From: GCA-2725625 sp964574215
Lineage (GTDB): Bacteria > Pseudomonadota > Alphaproteobacteria > Rhodospirillales > UBA2165
Length of the DNA: 64,000 nucleotides
Assembly: GCA_964574215.1 (NCBI GenBank)
Contig: CAZNLR010000005.1
Coordinates: 62,001-126,000 of the forward strand
Direction: 5' to 3'
Position numbers and translations under genes: made by a program. Positions 54,046 to 62,674 of the stretch are shown piece by piece. The notes beneath the pieces are model-generated. The model saw only the letters and a program-made list of their open reading frames with translations, searched no databases and was not told the origin of the DNA. Position 1 is the stretch's first letter, and every line of letters begins with the position of its first letter.

Positions 54046-54256
54046 TATGTCGCCCACAATAGTAGTTGACAATCCTGGTCCTCTTGGTAAGGTTAGTACC
54101 CAACCTGTTGTAAGTCGATAACCTAAGCCTACAAGGTATTGATATCCTGTTATTTCCTCAAAACGTCCAAATGTGACTTCTGGTGGTAAGGGTGTTTTAT
54201 TCGCCTAGCGGTACCATGGCGGGTCAGGAAGTCGATAAAATTTACCACGTGTGACC

Positions 54257-54910
54257 ATGACAACTAAAATTCGCAAAGAATCCTATACTGTACCTTGTTC
54301 ATCCCAGTTTCGCGACGAAGTCACGGCATTGGCCGGCCGGCGCAAAGTAAACATTGCCGATCTGGCCAGGTCCGTCCTATTGCTGGTGCCCGAGGACGCC
54401 ATCCGCACCATTTCGGATCCGGGCGGACCGCCGCCTGGTGATCGGGAGGAGACAGTCTTGAAATCGGGACCGTCGAAGGGGCGTCCGTGGCGCCGCAAAC
54501 CCCGCCTGCAAGTTCGTTTGTCGCCGGGGTATGACATTTCGGCAGTGAGACGAGCGCTGAATTTGGCGCTCATTCTGGATGATGGCAAGCGCATCGTCGA
54601 CATTCACGATCCTCATGAGAAAAGGGCCGAAGAACGGCAAAACACCCAGGTTTCAGCCGAATTGGTGGAGGATTTGGAGCGTCTCAGGGCGATCGTTTCG
54701 GTGTTGAGCTTCGATCCTTTGAGAGAAGGCGTTACCTCACGGGCGGAAGCGCTTCACGTGCTGGGCTTCGCGCCCACGGAAAGGCCCGACCGCGACGCCG
54801 TCAGAGCCCGGTTCCGCATGATGGCCACCATCCACCATCCCGACAGCAATTACGGCAATCACCAGCGCATGAGCCAGCTCAACGCGGCCATGGATTTTCT
54901 AAATGGTTAA
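54257..54910 (+). CDS. J-domain protein with N-terminal ribbon-helix-helix-like segment
   Basis: The protein has 217 residues from ATG 54257; a GTG two codons earlier is also possible. The C-terminus (about 165-217) is a J domain with helix II RARFRMMATIHHPDSNYGN containing the HPD tripeptide, and it ends at AAMDFLNG. The N-terminus (about 8-45) has VPCSSQFRDEVTALAGRRKVN then IADLARSVL, resembling a ribbon-helix-helix DNA-binding segment. A basic Pro/Arg linker lies between. J domains stimulate DnaK. The combination suggests a regulator whose binding is remodelled by Hsp70, but the RHH call is weak. Confidence 0.75.
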   Translation: MTTKIRKESYTVPCSSQFRDEVTALAGRRKVNIADLARSVLLLVPEDAIRTISDPGGPPPGDREETVLKSGPSKGRPWRRKPRLQVRLSPGYDISAVRRALNLALILDDGKRIVDIHDPHEKRAEERQNTQVSAELVEDLERLRAIVSVLSFDPLREGVTSRAEALHVLGFAPTERPDRDAVRARFRMMATIHHPDSNYGNHQRMSQLNAAMDFLNG

Positions 54911-54948
54911 TTGGAGCTAACCGAGGCTAATTCGGGATAATTAATTCG

Positions 54949-56370
54949 TTACGCGTCCGACGTACGGCCGGACCGCTCAATTCCTAAATAGGGGCGCATG
55001 GGATCGATCAGTTTGACCACGTCGCCCACCGGAAAAAACCCGTCCTCGTCCGTTTCGGCGTCGATCACGGCGCCGTCGCGCCATAAACCCGGGCCATTGG
55101 CGCCGGTGGTGACGGATTTGACGCTGAGTTCAAAGGTATCCTCGTCCTCATCGCTGTCGCTGGGTATCGTCGCCAGTTTCAAAAAGGTTCCCGGTACCGG
55201 CAAGCCGATATTACCGGTCTGTTCGCTTGCGAAATAGAGTCCCGTATTGACGGCGCCGGTGCCCAAGGCACTGTAGCTCGATAGCACCGGCAACCGATGG
55301 CCGGTCTGGCGGGTCGCCATTTGCTGCAACCGGTCGTGGGCTTCATCGGTTATGGCACCGCCCACGACCCAGATCACCTCAAGATTCTTGAAAAAGATTT
55401 CCTGAATTTCCGGATGGACTTCAAGGGTCGGCAGCAGAGAATAGAGGGCCATCAATTCGGTAATATGATGGGTCGGCGATGGCAGGGACTCCTTGTCTAT
55501 TGCGCCCTGCCCTTTTTCCAGCCCAAACCGTTCGATGTAGAGAGTGCCGCCGTTGCGCAAAATCGCATTGAACACCAAATTGCCGCCGCTGGCCCGGTGC
55601 CACGGGGCATCGTCGACAATGACGGGCGGCGTGGCGTTGGCAATGGGAAATACAGCGGCCAGGGCCTCCTGATTGGCGCACATGGTGCCTTGGGTGGTCA
55701 CAATGCCTTTGATTTCGTCGATGGTTGAACCGGTGAAATGAATTTTGGCGATGGTCTCGGGCGTTACTTTGGTATAGGCCTTTTTCGCCGCGCCCTTGCG
55801 CCAGGCGGAAGTTAGACTTTCAAACGTCGTCGTCTTTAGTTTTTCCGCCGGGTCCCGGGCAATTACGGCCTCCGCACCGTTTTCGAGACCGTAGCGCAAG
55901 GCGTTTTTGAAGGGCTCACCGTCGGCGGCGAACAGCAGTCCCGGCTCCACCTGATCGAAAATATACTTGAAAATATCGAAGCGCTTTTCGGTTAATGAAA
56001 AAGCCGGATTGATGTGCACGGCAGGGATGCCCGCATCCATGGCCGCCAATTGCAGGACAGCGTTTTCGATACCGTTTTTGGACAGGATCATCACCGGACG
56101 GCTGGCCGATAGCTTGCGCTTGACCAGGTTTTGGGAGATTGATTGCGCTTGTTTCAGCGTGTCGCCGTAGGTCAATTCCTGATCATCTTTCACCAAGAAC
56201 GGTCTGGCCGGTGTGGCATCGGCCCACTTTCTCAGCCACACGCCGATATTTTCCGCCGGCGTCGGCAGGTCATAGGGGCAACGCATGATGAGACTGCCGT
56301 CTTCCAGGCGTTTGACGTCCACCGCCGGCCTTTTCAACTGTACGCGGTACGGATTATCTTCCCCGGTCAT
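54949..56370 (-). CDS. Truncated feruloyl-CoA-synthetase-like AMP-binding protein
   Basis: The 473-residue protein matches the N-terminal domain of the acyl/feruloyl-CoA synthetase group (NIGVWLRKWADATPARPFL, WHRASGGNLVFNAILRNGGTLY, GDVVKLIDPMRPYLGIERSGR). The P-loop is altered: FTGSTIDEIKG (212-222) instead of TSGSTGxPKG. The frame stops just after the hinge-region SGR, so the C-terminal lid with the catalytic lysine is missing. No frame continues it, since the J-domain gene ends 39 bases away. It is probably inactive as a CoA ligase or a decaying gene, although the remaining frame is intact. Confidence 0.75.
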   Translation of the reverse strand: MTGEDNPYRVQLKRPAVDVKRLEDGSLIMRCPYDLPTPAENIGVWLRKWADATPARPFLVKDDQELTYGDTLKQAQSISQNLVKRKLSASRPVMILSKNGIENAVLQLAAMDAGIPAVHINPAFSLTEKRFDIFKYIFDQVEPGLLFAADGEPFKNALRYGLENGAEAVIARDPAEKLKTTTFESLTSAWRKGAAKKAYTKVTPETIAKIHFTGSTIDEIKGIVTTQGTMCANQEALAAVFPIANATPPVIVDDAPWHRASGGNLVFNAILRNGGTLYIERFGLEKGQGAIDKESLPSPTHHITELMALYSLLPTLEVHPEIQEIFFKNLEVIWVVGGAITDEAHDRLQQMATRQTGHRLPVLSSYSALGTGAVNTGLYFASEQTGNIGLPVPGTFLKLATIPSDSDEDEDTFELSVKSVTTGANGPGLWRDGAVIDAETDEDGFFPVGDVVKLIDPMRPYLGIERSGRTSDA

Positions 56371-56440
56371 GCCCTATTCCAATTGATTTCGGCTCCAAAA
56401 CTTTTTTAGACAATAACCCAAAAAAATGATTACGCGATAT

Positions 56441-56471
56441 AAAAAACCCGGAAGTATGAACTTCCGGGTTT
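56441..56471 (-). terminator. Rho-independent terminator after the Bax-inhibitor-1 gene
   Basis: AAACCCGGAAGT (56444-56455) pairs perfectly with ACTTCCGGGTTT (56460-56471) around the loop ATGA. On the minus strand the 12-bp stem is followed by a run of T (56446-56441). It stands 33 bases beyond the stop of the gene at 56505. Confidence 0.88.
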
Positions 56472-56504
56472 CTTGCAGTGGTACTAGGTCGTGAATTCGA
56501 TTAT

Positions 56505-57266
56505 TTACCGTCTATCACCCAGCAGATGCATCAGCATGATGAACAGGTTGAGGAAATCCAGATAGAGGTGCAAAGCGCCGGATATGGCTTTCTTGGATGC
56601 AGTCTCCGAGGAATCACCCTCGTAGTACATGTGCTTGATGTTTTGCGTGTCATGGGCCGTCAGGCCAACAAAAACCAGTACGCCAACCACCGAAATGACG
56701 AACGCCATGGCTGAAGATTGCATGAATAAATTGACAATCGAAGCAATGACGATTCCGATCAACCCCATGAACAGGAACGAGCCGAATTTCGACAGGTCCC
56801 GTTTGGTGGTGTAGCCGTAAAGGCTCATGGCGGCGAAGGTGCCGGCAGTGATAAAGAATACCCGGGTGATGCTGGTGCCGGTGTAGACCAGAAACAGATG
56901 AGTCATGGAAAGTCCCATGACGGCCGAAAATACCCAAAAGATCGCCTGCGCCGTCGACGCGCGCATTTTGTTAATGCCGAAATTCAGCGCCAAGATAAAG
57001 GCGAGAGGCGAGAACATAACGATGTAGGCGAACATGGTGGGCTGCAAACCGCCGCCGGGTACTGCCGTATACATCAGGTTCAAGAGCGCCGGAATTTTGA
57101 CGCCCGCATAGGCGACAATACCCGTCAAAGCCAGACCCGAGGCCATGTAGTTGTAGACTCTCAGCATATGTTGCCGAAGACCGACATCAATATCAGCCGC
57201 TTCGGCCTGGCCCAGGCTTAAATGCCGGGCGCGCGCTGAATGTTCGTCGTTCGATCCGAATGCCAT
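56505..57266 (-). CDS. Bax inhibitor-1 (BI-1/YccA) family membrane protein
   Basis: The 253-residue protein has seven membrane helices after a 30-residue hydrophilic N-terminus. Family landmarks are LRVYNYMASGLALTGIVAY, AVMGLSMTHLFLVYTGTSI, and the C-terminal ALHLYLDFLNLFIMLMHLLG, where two acidic residues in the last helix region relate to the pH-sensitive calcium leak of the family. In bacteria the physiological role is uncertain. It is monocistronic with its own terminator. Confidence 0.9.
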   Translation of the reverse strand: MAFGSNDEHSARARHLSLGQAEAADIDVGLRQHMLRVYNYMASGLALTGIVAYAGVKIPALLNLMYTAVPGGGLQPTMFAYIVMFSPLAFILALNFGINKMRASTAQAIFWVFSAVMGLSMTHLFLVYTGTSITRVFFITAGTFAAMSLYGYTTKRDLSKFGSFLFMGLIGIVIASIVNLFMQSSAMAFVISVVGVLVFVGLTAHDTQNIKHMYYEGDSSETASKKAISGALHLYLDFLNLFIMLMHLLGDRR

Positions 57267-57462
57267 GATATTTCCTTCTTGTTAAAATAAGTCCCGAATT
57301 TACCCCTTAATATGGCAGACGGGGCTCCGAGATCAAGTAAAACCGCCAAATATTACCAAAAGTTCACGAACTGTTTAGGCCAACACATTATCCGGCCCTC
57401 GTCTGGAAAAAGGAACACGGCCCCATACACGATAATGTTAATCTTCAATGGGTTAGCAAAGT

Positions 57463-57481
57463 AAAGGTGCCCGGCACCTTT
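57463..57481. repeat. 19-bp REP-like palindrome (9-1-9)
   Basis: AAAGGTGCC-C-GGCACCTTT is a perfect palindrome with one central base, 10 bases beyond the stop of the FtsX-like gene. It has the same design as the two copies near 63.2 kb. It may be a repeat element and could also act as a transcript-end hairpin. Confidence 0.7.
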
Positions 57482-57490
57482 TTCTATTGG

Positions 57491-60034
57491 TTATTCGTTG
57501 CGGAGGAGAGGCGCGGCTTTTTGGCCGAGAGCCCGCCAGGTGCCGGCGAAACCAACCGCCAAAGTGACCAACAAACACAGTATCAAGGTCAGCCAGACGG
57601 CCTTTGGGATAAATACCCATTGCATATCCATCAACCAGACCACCACGGCCCAGGCGGTCAAAGTGCCGATGGCGCCGGAAATGACGGCTGTCGAAAGGCC
57701 CAGCAGACCGTATTCGAACAAAAAGGCGCGAAGCAGCCGCAGGCGGGTCGCCCCCAGGGTTTTGAAGACCACGGCGTCATAGACCCGCCGCCTGCGTCCG
57801 GCGGCGATGGCGCCGGCCAAAACCAGCGCGCCGCCCAGGATGGTGACCGATGCCGTAGCGCGCACCGCCATGCCGATGCCGTCCAGAATATCGGCGGCCG
57901 ATTGCAAAGCCTCCCGCACCCGGATCACCGAGATGTTGTTAAACCTTTCGGTCACTGCTTTTTCCACCGGGTCTTCCAGTTTCTTGGGCGCCTGCAGGGC
58001 GGCGATATGACTGTGGGGCGCCGCCTCCAAAGTGCCGGGGGCGAAGATGATGGCGAAATCGAAACGCAAGGACCGCCAATCGATGGCCCTGAGGCTGGTT
58101 ATTTTGGCGTCAATCTCCCTGCCCAGAATATTAAGGGTCAGGTTGTCGCCCAGTCCAATGCCGAAGCCCCGGGCGAGGTTGGCGTCCAGGGAAATTTGCG
58201 GCGGGCCCTGATAGTTTTCGGGCCACCAGCGCCCCGCCGTAATTTCCGTACCCTCGGCCGGTTTGGCCGCATAGGTCAACGCCCGGTCGCCCCGGATGGC
58301 CCAGGACACGCCCGGCGCCACATCCACCTTTTCCACGGGCACGCCGGCGATCTTGACGATGCGGCCCCTGAGGCTCGCCACCCTTTTATAGTCGCCCGCG
58401 CCGCTAAAACCGGTGACCGTTCGGTCAAATTCAGCCACCTGGTTGGGCTGAATGTCGATAAAGAAAAAAGCCGGCGCGGCGACCGGCAGACGCTCATTGA
58501 CCTGGCGGCTGAGATTGCCCTCAATCAGGGCGATGGCCACCAGCACCGACAGACCCAAACCCAACGACAAAACGACACTGGACGTTGCCGCGCCGGGACG
58601 GTGGATATTGGCCAGCGCCAGACGCAGTTCCGTATGGCGGATATTTCCGATGCGCCGTGTCCACCTTGTCAACAAACTGGCGCCGCCCCTCAACAGCAAC
58701 AGCGTCACCATGGCGCCGCCGACGAACCAGATGGCGAACCAACGGTCGTTCGACGCATAGATGGTCAAGGCAGACAGGGCGAACACGCCGACACCGGTGG
58801 CGGTCAGAATCTTCCCGTGGGGCCGGAACTGGGCCGGCTGAACCGATTGCCGGAACAGGTTCGCCGCCGGTACTTCCCGGGCGCGGGCCAGGGGCCAGAG
58901 GGCAAATGTCAATGAAACCAGCACGCCGAATATTGTCGCCAGGAATAGCGGCAGAGGATAAAGACCGATCACCGGTTCCACCGGCAGCAGTTCATTCATT
59001 GCCCAAATGGCGGCCACCGGTCCAAGACCGCCGATGATCAATCCGGCAACGATACCGAATCCGGCCAGAGCTAATATTTGCAAAAAATAAATTCGAAAGA
59101 CCAAACCGCTTGGTGCGCCCAAGCATTTTAAAGTCGCAATCACCCTGGTTTTGCTTTCCAGATAGCTATCGACGGCATTGGTGACGCCGACGCCGCCCAC
59201 CAGCAAAGTGGTCAGTCCGACGAAGGACAGAAACAAGGTCATGCGGTCGATGAAGCGCTGCAGACCGGGGGCCGCCTGTTCCGTCGTCCGGATGCGCCAG
59301 CCGGCTTTGGGGAAGGCCGCTTTGAGGCGCTCGATCCAATCCAGCGCGTTCTGCCCATCGGGCAATCGGATACGGTAACGGAATCTGATCTGGCTGCCCG
59401 GTTGGACCAGCTGGGTTTCCGCCAGGGCCGCGGATTCGATCATCAGACGGGGACCGAAACTCAGCACGTTGGCCACCCGGTCGGGTTCTTTCTCGATCAC
59501 AGCGTTAAGGCGAAACCGGGCCTCGCCGACCTTGACCATGTCGCCCAATTTCAAATTCAATTTGGTCAGAAGATTGGCCTCGACGGCGGCGCCCCAGATA
59601 CCGTCATTGCGGGCGGTCACCTCTTCCAGCTTACCACCCTTGGCCAGCGTCAATTTACCGATCAGCGGATAGAGGGTGTCGACCGCTTTCAGTTCCACCA
59701 GACTCCTTTTACCGGGGGTCTTTATTCCTCTCGTCTTAATCCCCTTGGCCATGGCCCGCATCTCGACAATCGATGAGACATCACCGTTGGCATTCAGATA
59801 GGCAAGCTGCTTTTCGGAGGCTTCCCGATGCAGCAGACGGAGCGCCACATCGCCGCCCAACAGCCGCTTGGCGTCTCTTTTCAATCCGGCTTCGATGGAT
59901 TGGCTGAGACTGCCGACGCCTGAAATCGCCGCGACGCCCAGGGCCAGGCAGGCGACCAGAATCCGGAAACCCTTCAACCCCCCTCTCAACTCCCGGAGGG
60001 CGAAGCGGCGCGCCAAGAGAAACTGGCCGGTCAT
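57491..60034 (-). CDS. FtsX-like ABC transporter permease (YbbP type)
   Basis: The 847-residue protein has one N-terminal helix, a large periplasmic domain, three helices (about 270-390), another helix pair and soluble domain, and three C-terminal helices (about 720-835). This is the doubled MacB_PCD-FtsX layout of YbbP. It opens LARRFALRELRGGLKGFRI, as usual for the family. It overlaps the ATPase gene by four bases. With that ATPase and divergent TesA it reproduces the ybbAP-tesA arrangement of E. coli. It probably moves lipids or hydrophobic compounds across the periplasm. A long antisense frame at 57467-58915 is a shadow. Confidence 0.9.
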   Translation of the reverse strand: MTGQFLLARRFALRELRGGLKGFRILVACLALGVAAISGVGSLSQSIEAGLKRDAKRLLGGDVALRLLHREASEKQLAYLNANGDVSSIVEMRAMAKGIKTRGIKTPGKRSLVELKAVDTLYPLIGKLTLAKGGKLEEVTARNDGIWGAAVEANLLTKLNLKLGDMVKVGEARFRLNAVIEKEPDRVANVLSFGPRLMIESAALAETQLVQPGSQIRFRYRIRLPDGQNALDWIERLKAAFPKAGWRIRTTEQAAPGLQRFIDRMTLFLSFVGLTTLLVGGVGVTNAVDSYLESKTRVIATLKCLGAPSGLVFRIYFLQILALAGFGIVAGLIIGGLGPVAAIWAMNELLPVEPVIGLYPLPLFLATIFGVLVSLTFALWPLARAREVPAANLFRQSVQPAQFRPHGKILTATGVGVFALSALTIYASNDRWFAIWFVGGAMVTLLLLRGGASLLTRWTRRIGNIRHTELRLALANIHRPGAATSSVVLSLGLGLSVLVAIALIEGNLSRQVNERLPVAAPAFFFIDIQPNQVAEFDRTVTGFSGAGDYKRVASLRGRIVKIAGVPVEKVDVAPGVSWAIRGDRALTYAAKPAEGTEITAGRWWPENYQGPPQISLDANLARGFGIGLGDNLTLNILGREIDAKITSLRAIDWRSLRFDFAIIFAPGTLEAAPHSHIAALQAPKKLEDPVEKAVTERFNNISVIRVREALQSAADILDGIGMAVRATASVTILGGALVLAGAIAAGRRRRVYDAVVFKTLGATRLRLLRAFLFEYGLLGLSTAVISGAIGTLTAWAVVVWLMDMQWVFIPKAVWLTLILCLLVTLAVGFAGTWRALGQKAAPLLRNE

Positions 60035-60732
60035 TCACCTATCCCGTTTAAAATACGGCCGTCGGCCAGGGTGACGATGCGCTTACACCTGGCTGCCAGG
60101 GCTTGGTCGTGGCTGATCAGCATCATGGTGGTCTCGGATTTATCATGCAGTTCGAACAGCAAATCCATCACCGCCTCGCCGGTTTTACCGTCCAGATTAC
60201 CGGTCGGTTCGTCGGCCAGCAAAATGGCCGGTTCGGCGGCGAAGGCGCGGGCGAGGGCCACCCGCTGTTGCTCACCACCCGAAAGCTGGCCCGGATAGTG
60301 GGTCAGCCGGTGACCGAGACCGACTGCCTTGAGACGGTCCTCCGCCCGGTCGAAGGCATCGTCGAGCCCGGCGAATTCCAGCGGCACGGCGACGTTTTCC
60401 AGGGCGGTCATGGTGGGGATGAGATGGAAATCCTGAAACACGATACCCACATGGTCGCGGCGGAAGAGTGCCAGGGCGTCCTCGTCCAAACCGTCGAGGT
60501 CGACACCCGCCGTCACCACCCGGCCCGAACTGGCCCGCTCCAGGCCGGCGGTCACCATCATCATGGTCGACTTGCCGCCGCCCGAGGGGCCCACCACGCC
60601 GACGGCTTCGCCTTTGGCGACTTCCAGGGAAATTCCCCGCAAGATATTGACCTCGCCCGCCAGACTTGTCAGCTTTAGGTGAACGTCATCAAGCAGGATG
60701 TCGGTACGGTCGACGGATGGTTTTTCGATCAT
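60031..60732 (-). CDS. ABC transporter ATP-binding protein (YbbA/LolD type)
   Basis: The 233-residue protein has Walker A GPSGGGKST (48-56), Q-loop FQDFHLIP (99-106), signature LSGGEQQR (150-157), Walker B ILLADEP (170-176) and the H-loop in LISHDQ. All are canonical. It would power the YbbP-like permease encoded next, with which it overlaps. Its start is only 27 bases from that of the divergent esterase gene, so each promoter must lie partly within the other gene's 5' end. Confidence 0.92.
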   Translation of the reverse strand: MIEKPSVDRTDILLDDVHLKLTSLAGEVNILRGISLEVAKGEAVGVVGPSGGGKSTMMMVTAGLERASSGRVVTAGVDLDGLDEDALALFRRDHVGIVFQDFHLIPTMTALENVAVPLEFAGLDDAFDRAEDRLKAVGLGHRLTHYPGQLSGGEQQRVALARAFAAEPAILLADEPTGNLDGKTGEAVMDLLFELHDKSETTMMLISHDQALAARCKRIVTLADGRILNGIGE

Positions 60733-60759
60733 TTTGCCTCTGCAACGATTTGGCTGGTA

Positions 60760-61479
60760 ATGGGTATGCTTAAAATTCTAATCCGGTGGTCAGTTAAGAA
60801 CCGCAGACGCGGACGGACAAGCCGTTTTTTAATCCTGACGGTTCTGCTCGCAACATTTTTACCCATATATGCCGGTCCAGAGAAAATTGCCAATGGCCAG
60901 GTCGCCCAAACTCAAACGGTTAAAGCCGTGCGGCTGTTGGTTCTGGGTGATAGCCTGGCGGCAGGCTACGGTCTGGCCAAACCGGACAGTTTTTCCGTCA
61001 AGCTGGGCAAAGCTTTGGCGAAACGAGGCGTAAACGCCCGGGTGATCAATGCCGGCGTGTCCGGCGACACCACCTCCGGCGGCCGGTCCCGATTGGGCTG
61101 GGCGCTGGCCGACAAGCCCGACGCCGTCATTCTTGAACTGGGCGCCAATGACGGTCTCCGCGGGATCGAACCGGCGGTCAGTCGGGCCAATCTCGACGCC
61201 ATCATCACCCGCCTGAAGCACAATAATGTTAAGGTGTTGCTGGCAGGGATGAAGGCTCCCCCCAACCTCGGCAAGGAATACGGTGCGGAATTCAACCGGA
61301 TTTTTCCGGTTTTGGCGGCCAAACATAATTTAATTTTTTATCCTTTTTTCCTGGAAGGTGTAGCCGCCAATCCCAATCTTAATCAGGATGACAAAATCCA
61401 CCCCAATGCGGCCGGTGTGGATGAAATCGTCAAACGTATACTGCCTCGCGTATTGGAGCTGATCGGCAGCTCCAGCTAG
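60760..61479 (+). CDS. tesA: TesA-like periplasmic SGNH arylesterase/thioesterase
   Basis: The protein has 239 residues from ATG 60760; the frame extends further upstream into the ATPase gene, which is unlikely. A basic N-terminus and hydrophobic segment (about 22-40) act as signal or anchor. SGNH block I is LVLGDSLAAGYGL (Ser65), the later blocks are NAGVSGDTTSGG and LELGANDGLRG, and the catalytic Asp211-His214 pair is in DDKIHPN. All four blocks are complete. Divergent linkage to ybbAP-like genes supports TesA identity. Confidence 0.88.
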   Translation: MGMLKILIRWSVKNRRRGRTSRFLILTVLLATFLPIYAGPEKIANGQVAQTQTVKAVRLLVLGDSLAAGYGLAKPDSFSVKLGKALAKRGVNARVINAGVSGDTTSGGRSRLGWALADKPDAVILELGANDGLRGIEPAVSRANLDAIITRLKHNNVKVLLAGMKAPPNLGKEYGAEFNRIFPVLAAKHNLIFYPFFLEGVAANPNLNQDDKIHPNAAGVDEIVKRILPRVLELIGSSS

Positions 61480-61489
61480 AAGGAGCCAA

Positions 61490-62665
61490 GTGGTTTATAT
61501 GACCGAACGAATGCCTGTTCGAATGTTTGAGGCGGCGCATGCCAGCGGAAAGAATTGGAAATCCGCATTGACGGCCTGCCTCCAGGACCTGATGCCGCTG
61601 GAGGATGCCAATCTCGGTATTCTGTACGTGACCGAACCGCTGGCGCCGCATTTCTCGTCGGTCCTTCTGGGGCTAAAGGCGGCGACCGGGATCGATCAAT
61701 GGGTGGGAGCGGCCGGGCTTGGCATCTGCGGTATCGGCCGCCATCAGCAACAGACCCAGAGCGGTGAATATTTCGAAGAGGCGGCGATTTCGGTGATGAC
61801 CGCGCGCCTGCCCAAAAATGCGTTCGACATTCTGCCCACCATCGACACGCTGGATGAATTCGGCGGTTCCGGCAGGCCAACCAATGACAATATGATTGGC
61901 GGTCTCGGCGGGTTGCCGTTCCTTTTGTTGCACGGCGATTCCCACAACCCGGACGTTCTTTCTCTGGTCAGCCAAATCGCCGAACAGACGGAAGGGTTTC
62001 TGGTGGGCGGCTTGACGGTCAGTGAAACGGCTGATCACCATCTGGCGGGGGGATTAACGGGCGGCGGTGTTTCCGGTATCGCTTTTTCTCCCGACGTCAA
62101 TGTCGCCACCGCCGTGACCCAGGGATGCGAGCCCATCGGCAAGGTGCACGAGGTGACCGATTGCGCGGAAAATATCGTCGCCGCGCTCGACGGTGAATCG
62201 GCGCTCACTGTTTTCAAGGAGGATATCGGTGAGGAATTGGCGTCGGATCTGCGTCAGGTGGCGGGACACATTCATGCCGCCCTGCCCGTCGCCGGTTCCG
62301 ATACGGGCGACTACGTGGTGCGCAATTTGATCGGCGTGGATACCGAACGGGGATTGCTGGCCATTGGCGAGCCGGTGGACAAAGGGGACAGTTTGTTTTT
62401 TGTCAGCCGGGACAGCGATGCCGCCCGCCAGGATTTGATTGCCATGACGACGCGGCTCAAAAAGCGGTCGGGCGGCGCGCCCAAAGCCGGGCTCTACGTA
62501 TCGTGCATTGCCCGCGGTCCACAAATGTTCAGCGAAGACAATTCAGAAATTGAACTCATCCGTCTGATCCTGGGGGATATTCCTCTGGTCGGCGTCTATC
62601 TCAACGGCGAGATTTCCAACAACCGGCTTTACACGTATACAGGTGTCTTAACCTTATTTAATTAG
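61490..62665 (+). CDS. FIST-domain sensory protein
   Basis: The 391-residue protein has a FIST N domain (about 30-215; WVGAAGLGICGI, GFLVGGLTVSE, GGVSGIAFSPDVNVATAVTQG) and a FIST C domain (about 225-375; AGLYVSCIARGPQMF, IPLVGVYLNGEI). FIST proteins are thought to sense small ligands such as amino acids. Here the protein stands alone without a kinase or cyclase domain. An AGGAG four bases before GTG 61490 supports that start; ATG 61499 is an alternative. It is 10 bases after tesA and probably cotranscribed. Confidence 0.85.
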   Translation: MVYMTERMPVRMFEAAHASGKNWKSALTACLQDLMPLEDANLGILYVTEPLAPHFSSVLLGLKAATGIDQWVGAAGLGICGIGRHQQQTQSGEYFEEAAISVMTARLPKNAFDILPTIDTLDEFGGSGRPTNDNMIGGLGGLPFLLLHGDSHNPDVLSLVSQIAEQTEGFLVGGLTVSETADHHLAGGLTGGGVSGIAFSPDVNVATAVTQGCEPIGKVHEVTDCAENIVAALDGESALTVFKEDIGEELASDLRQVAGHIHAALPVAGSDTGDYVVRNLIGVDTERGLLAIGEPVDKGDSLFFVSRDSDAARQDLIAMTTRLKKRSGGAPKAGLYVSCIARGPQMFSEDNSEIELIRLILGDIPLVGVYLNGEISNNRLYTYTGVLTLFN

Positions 62666-62674
62666 GATACCGAT

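Larger units (their letters stand above)
53009..54250. other. 1.2-kb stretch without a convincing gene
   Basis: This is the longest gap in the window and strongly A+T-rich from about 53360 to 53990. Short frames exist (53170-53358, 53439-53642 on plus; 53450-53704 and 53968-54204 on minus), but none has a ribosome site plus a recognisable product. It holds two AT-rich perfect inverted repeats (53692-53735), a TATAAT (53683-53688) and a cluster of GC-containing hairpins (53996-54045). Confidence 0.6.

Noticed and set aside
53968..54204. Minus-strand stop-to-stop frame with beta-strand-like sequence (YQYLVGLGYRLTTGW)
   Set aside because: It looks mildly protein-like, as an outer-membrane protein tail might, but has no plausible start, an upstream in-frame TAG and codons unlike the neighbours. 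A decayed gene fragment cannot be excluded.
57267..57462. ybhL-type leader RNA upstream of the BI-1 gene
   Set aside because: Known in some alphaproteobacteria for this gene family, but I could not recognise its conserved bases here; a covariance-model search would decide.
57467..58915. 482-codon open frame on the plus strand
   Set aside because: Antisense to the FtsX-like permease; the product is low-complexity and rich in Gln, Arg, Gly and His without a domain.
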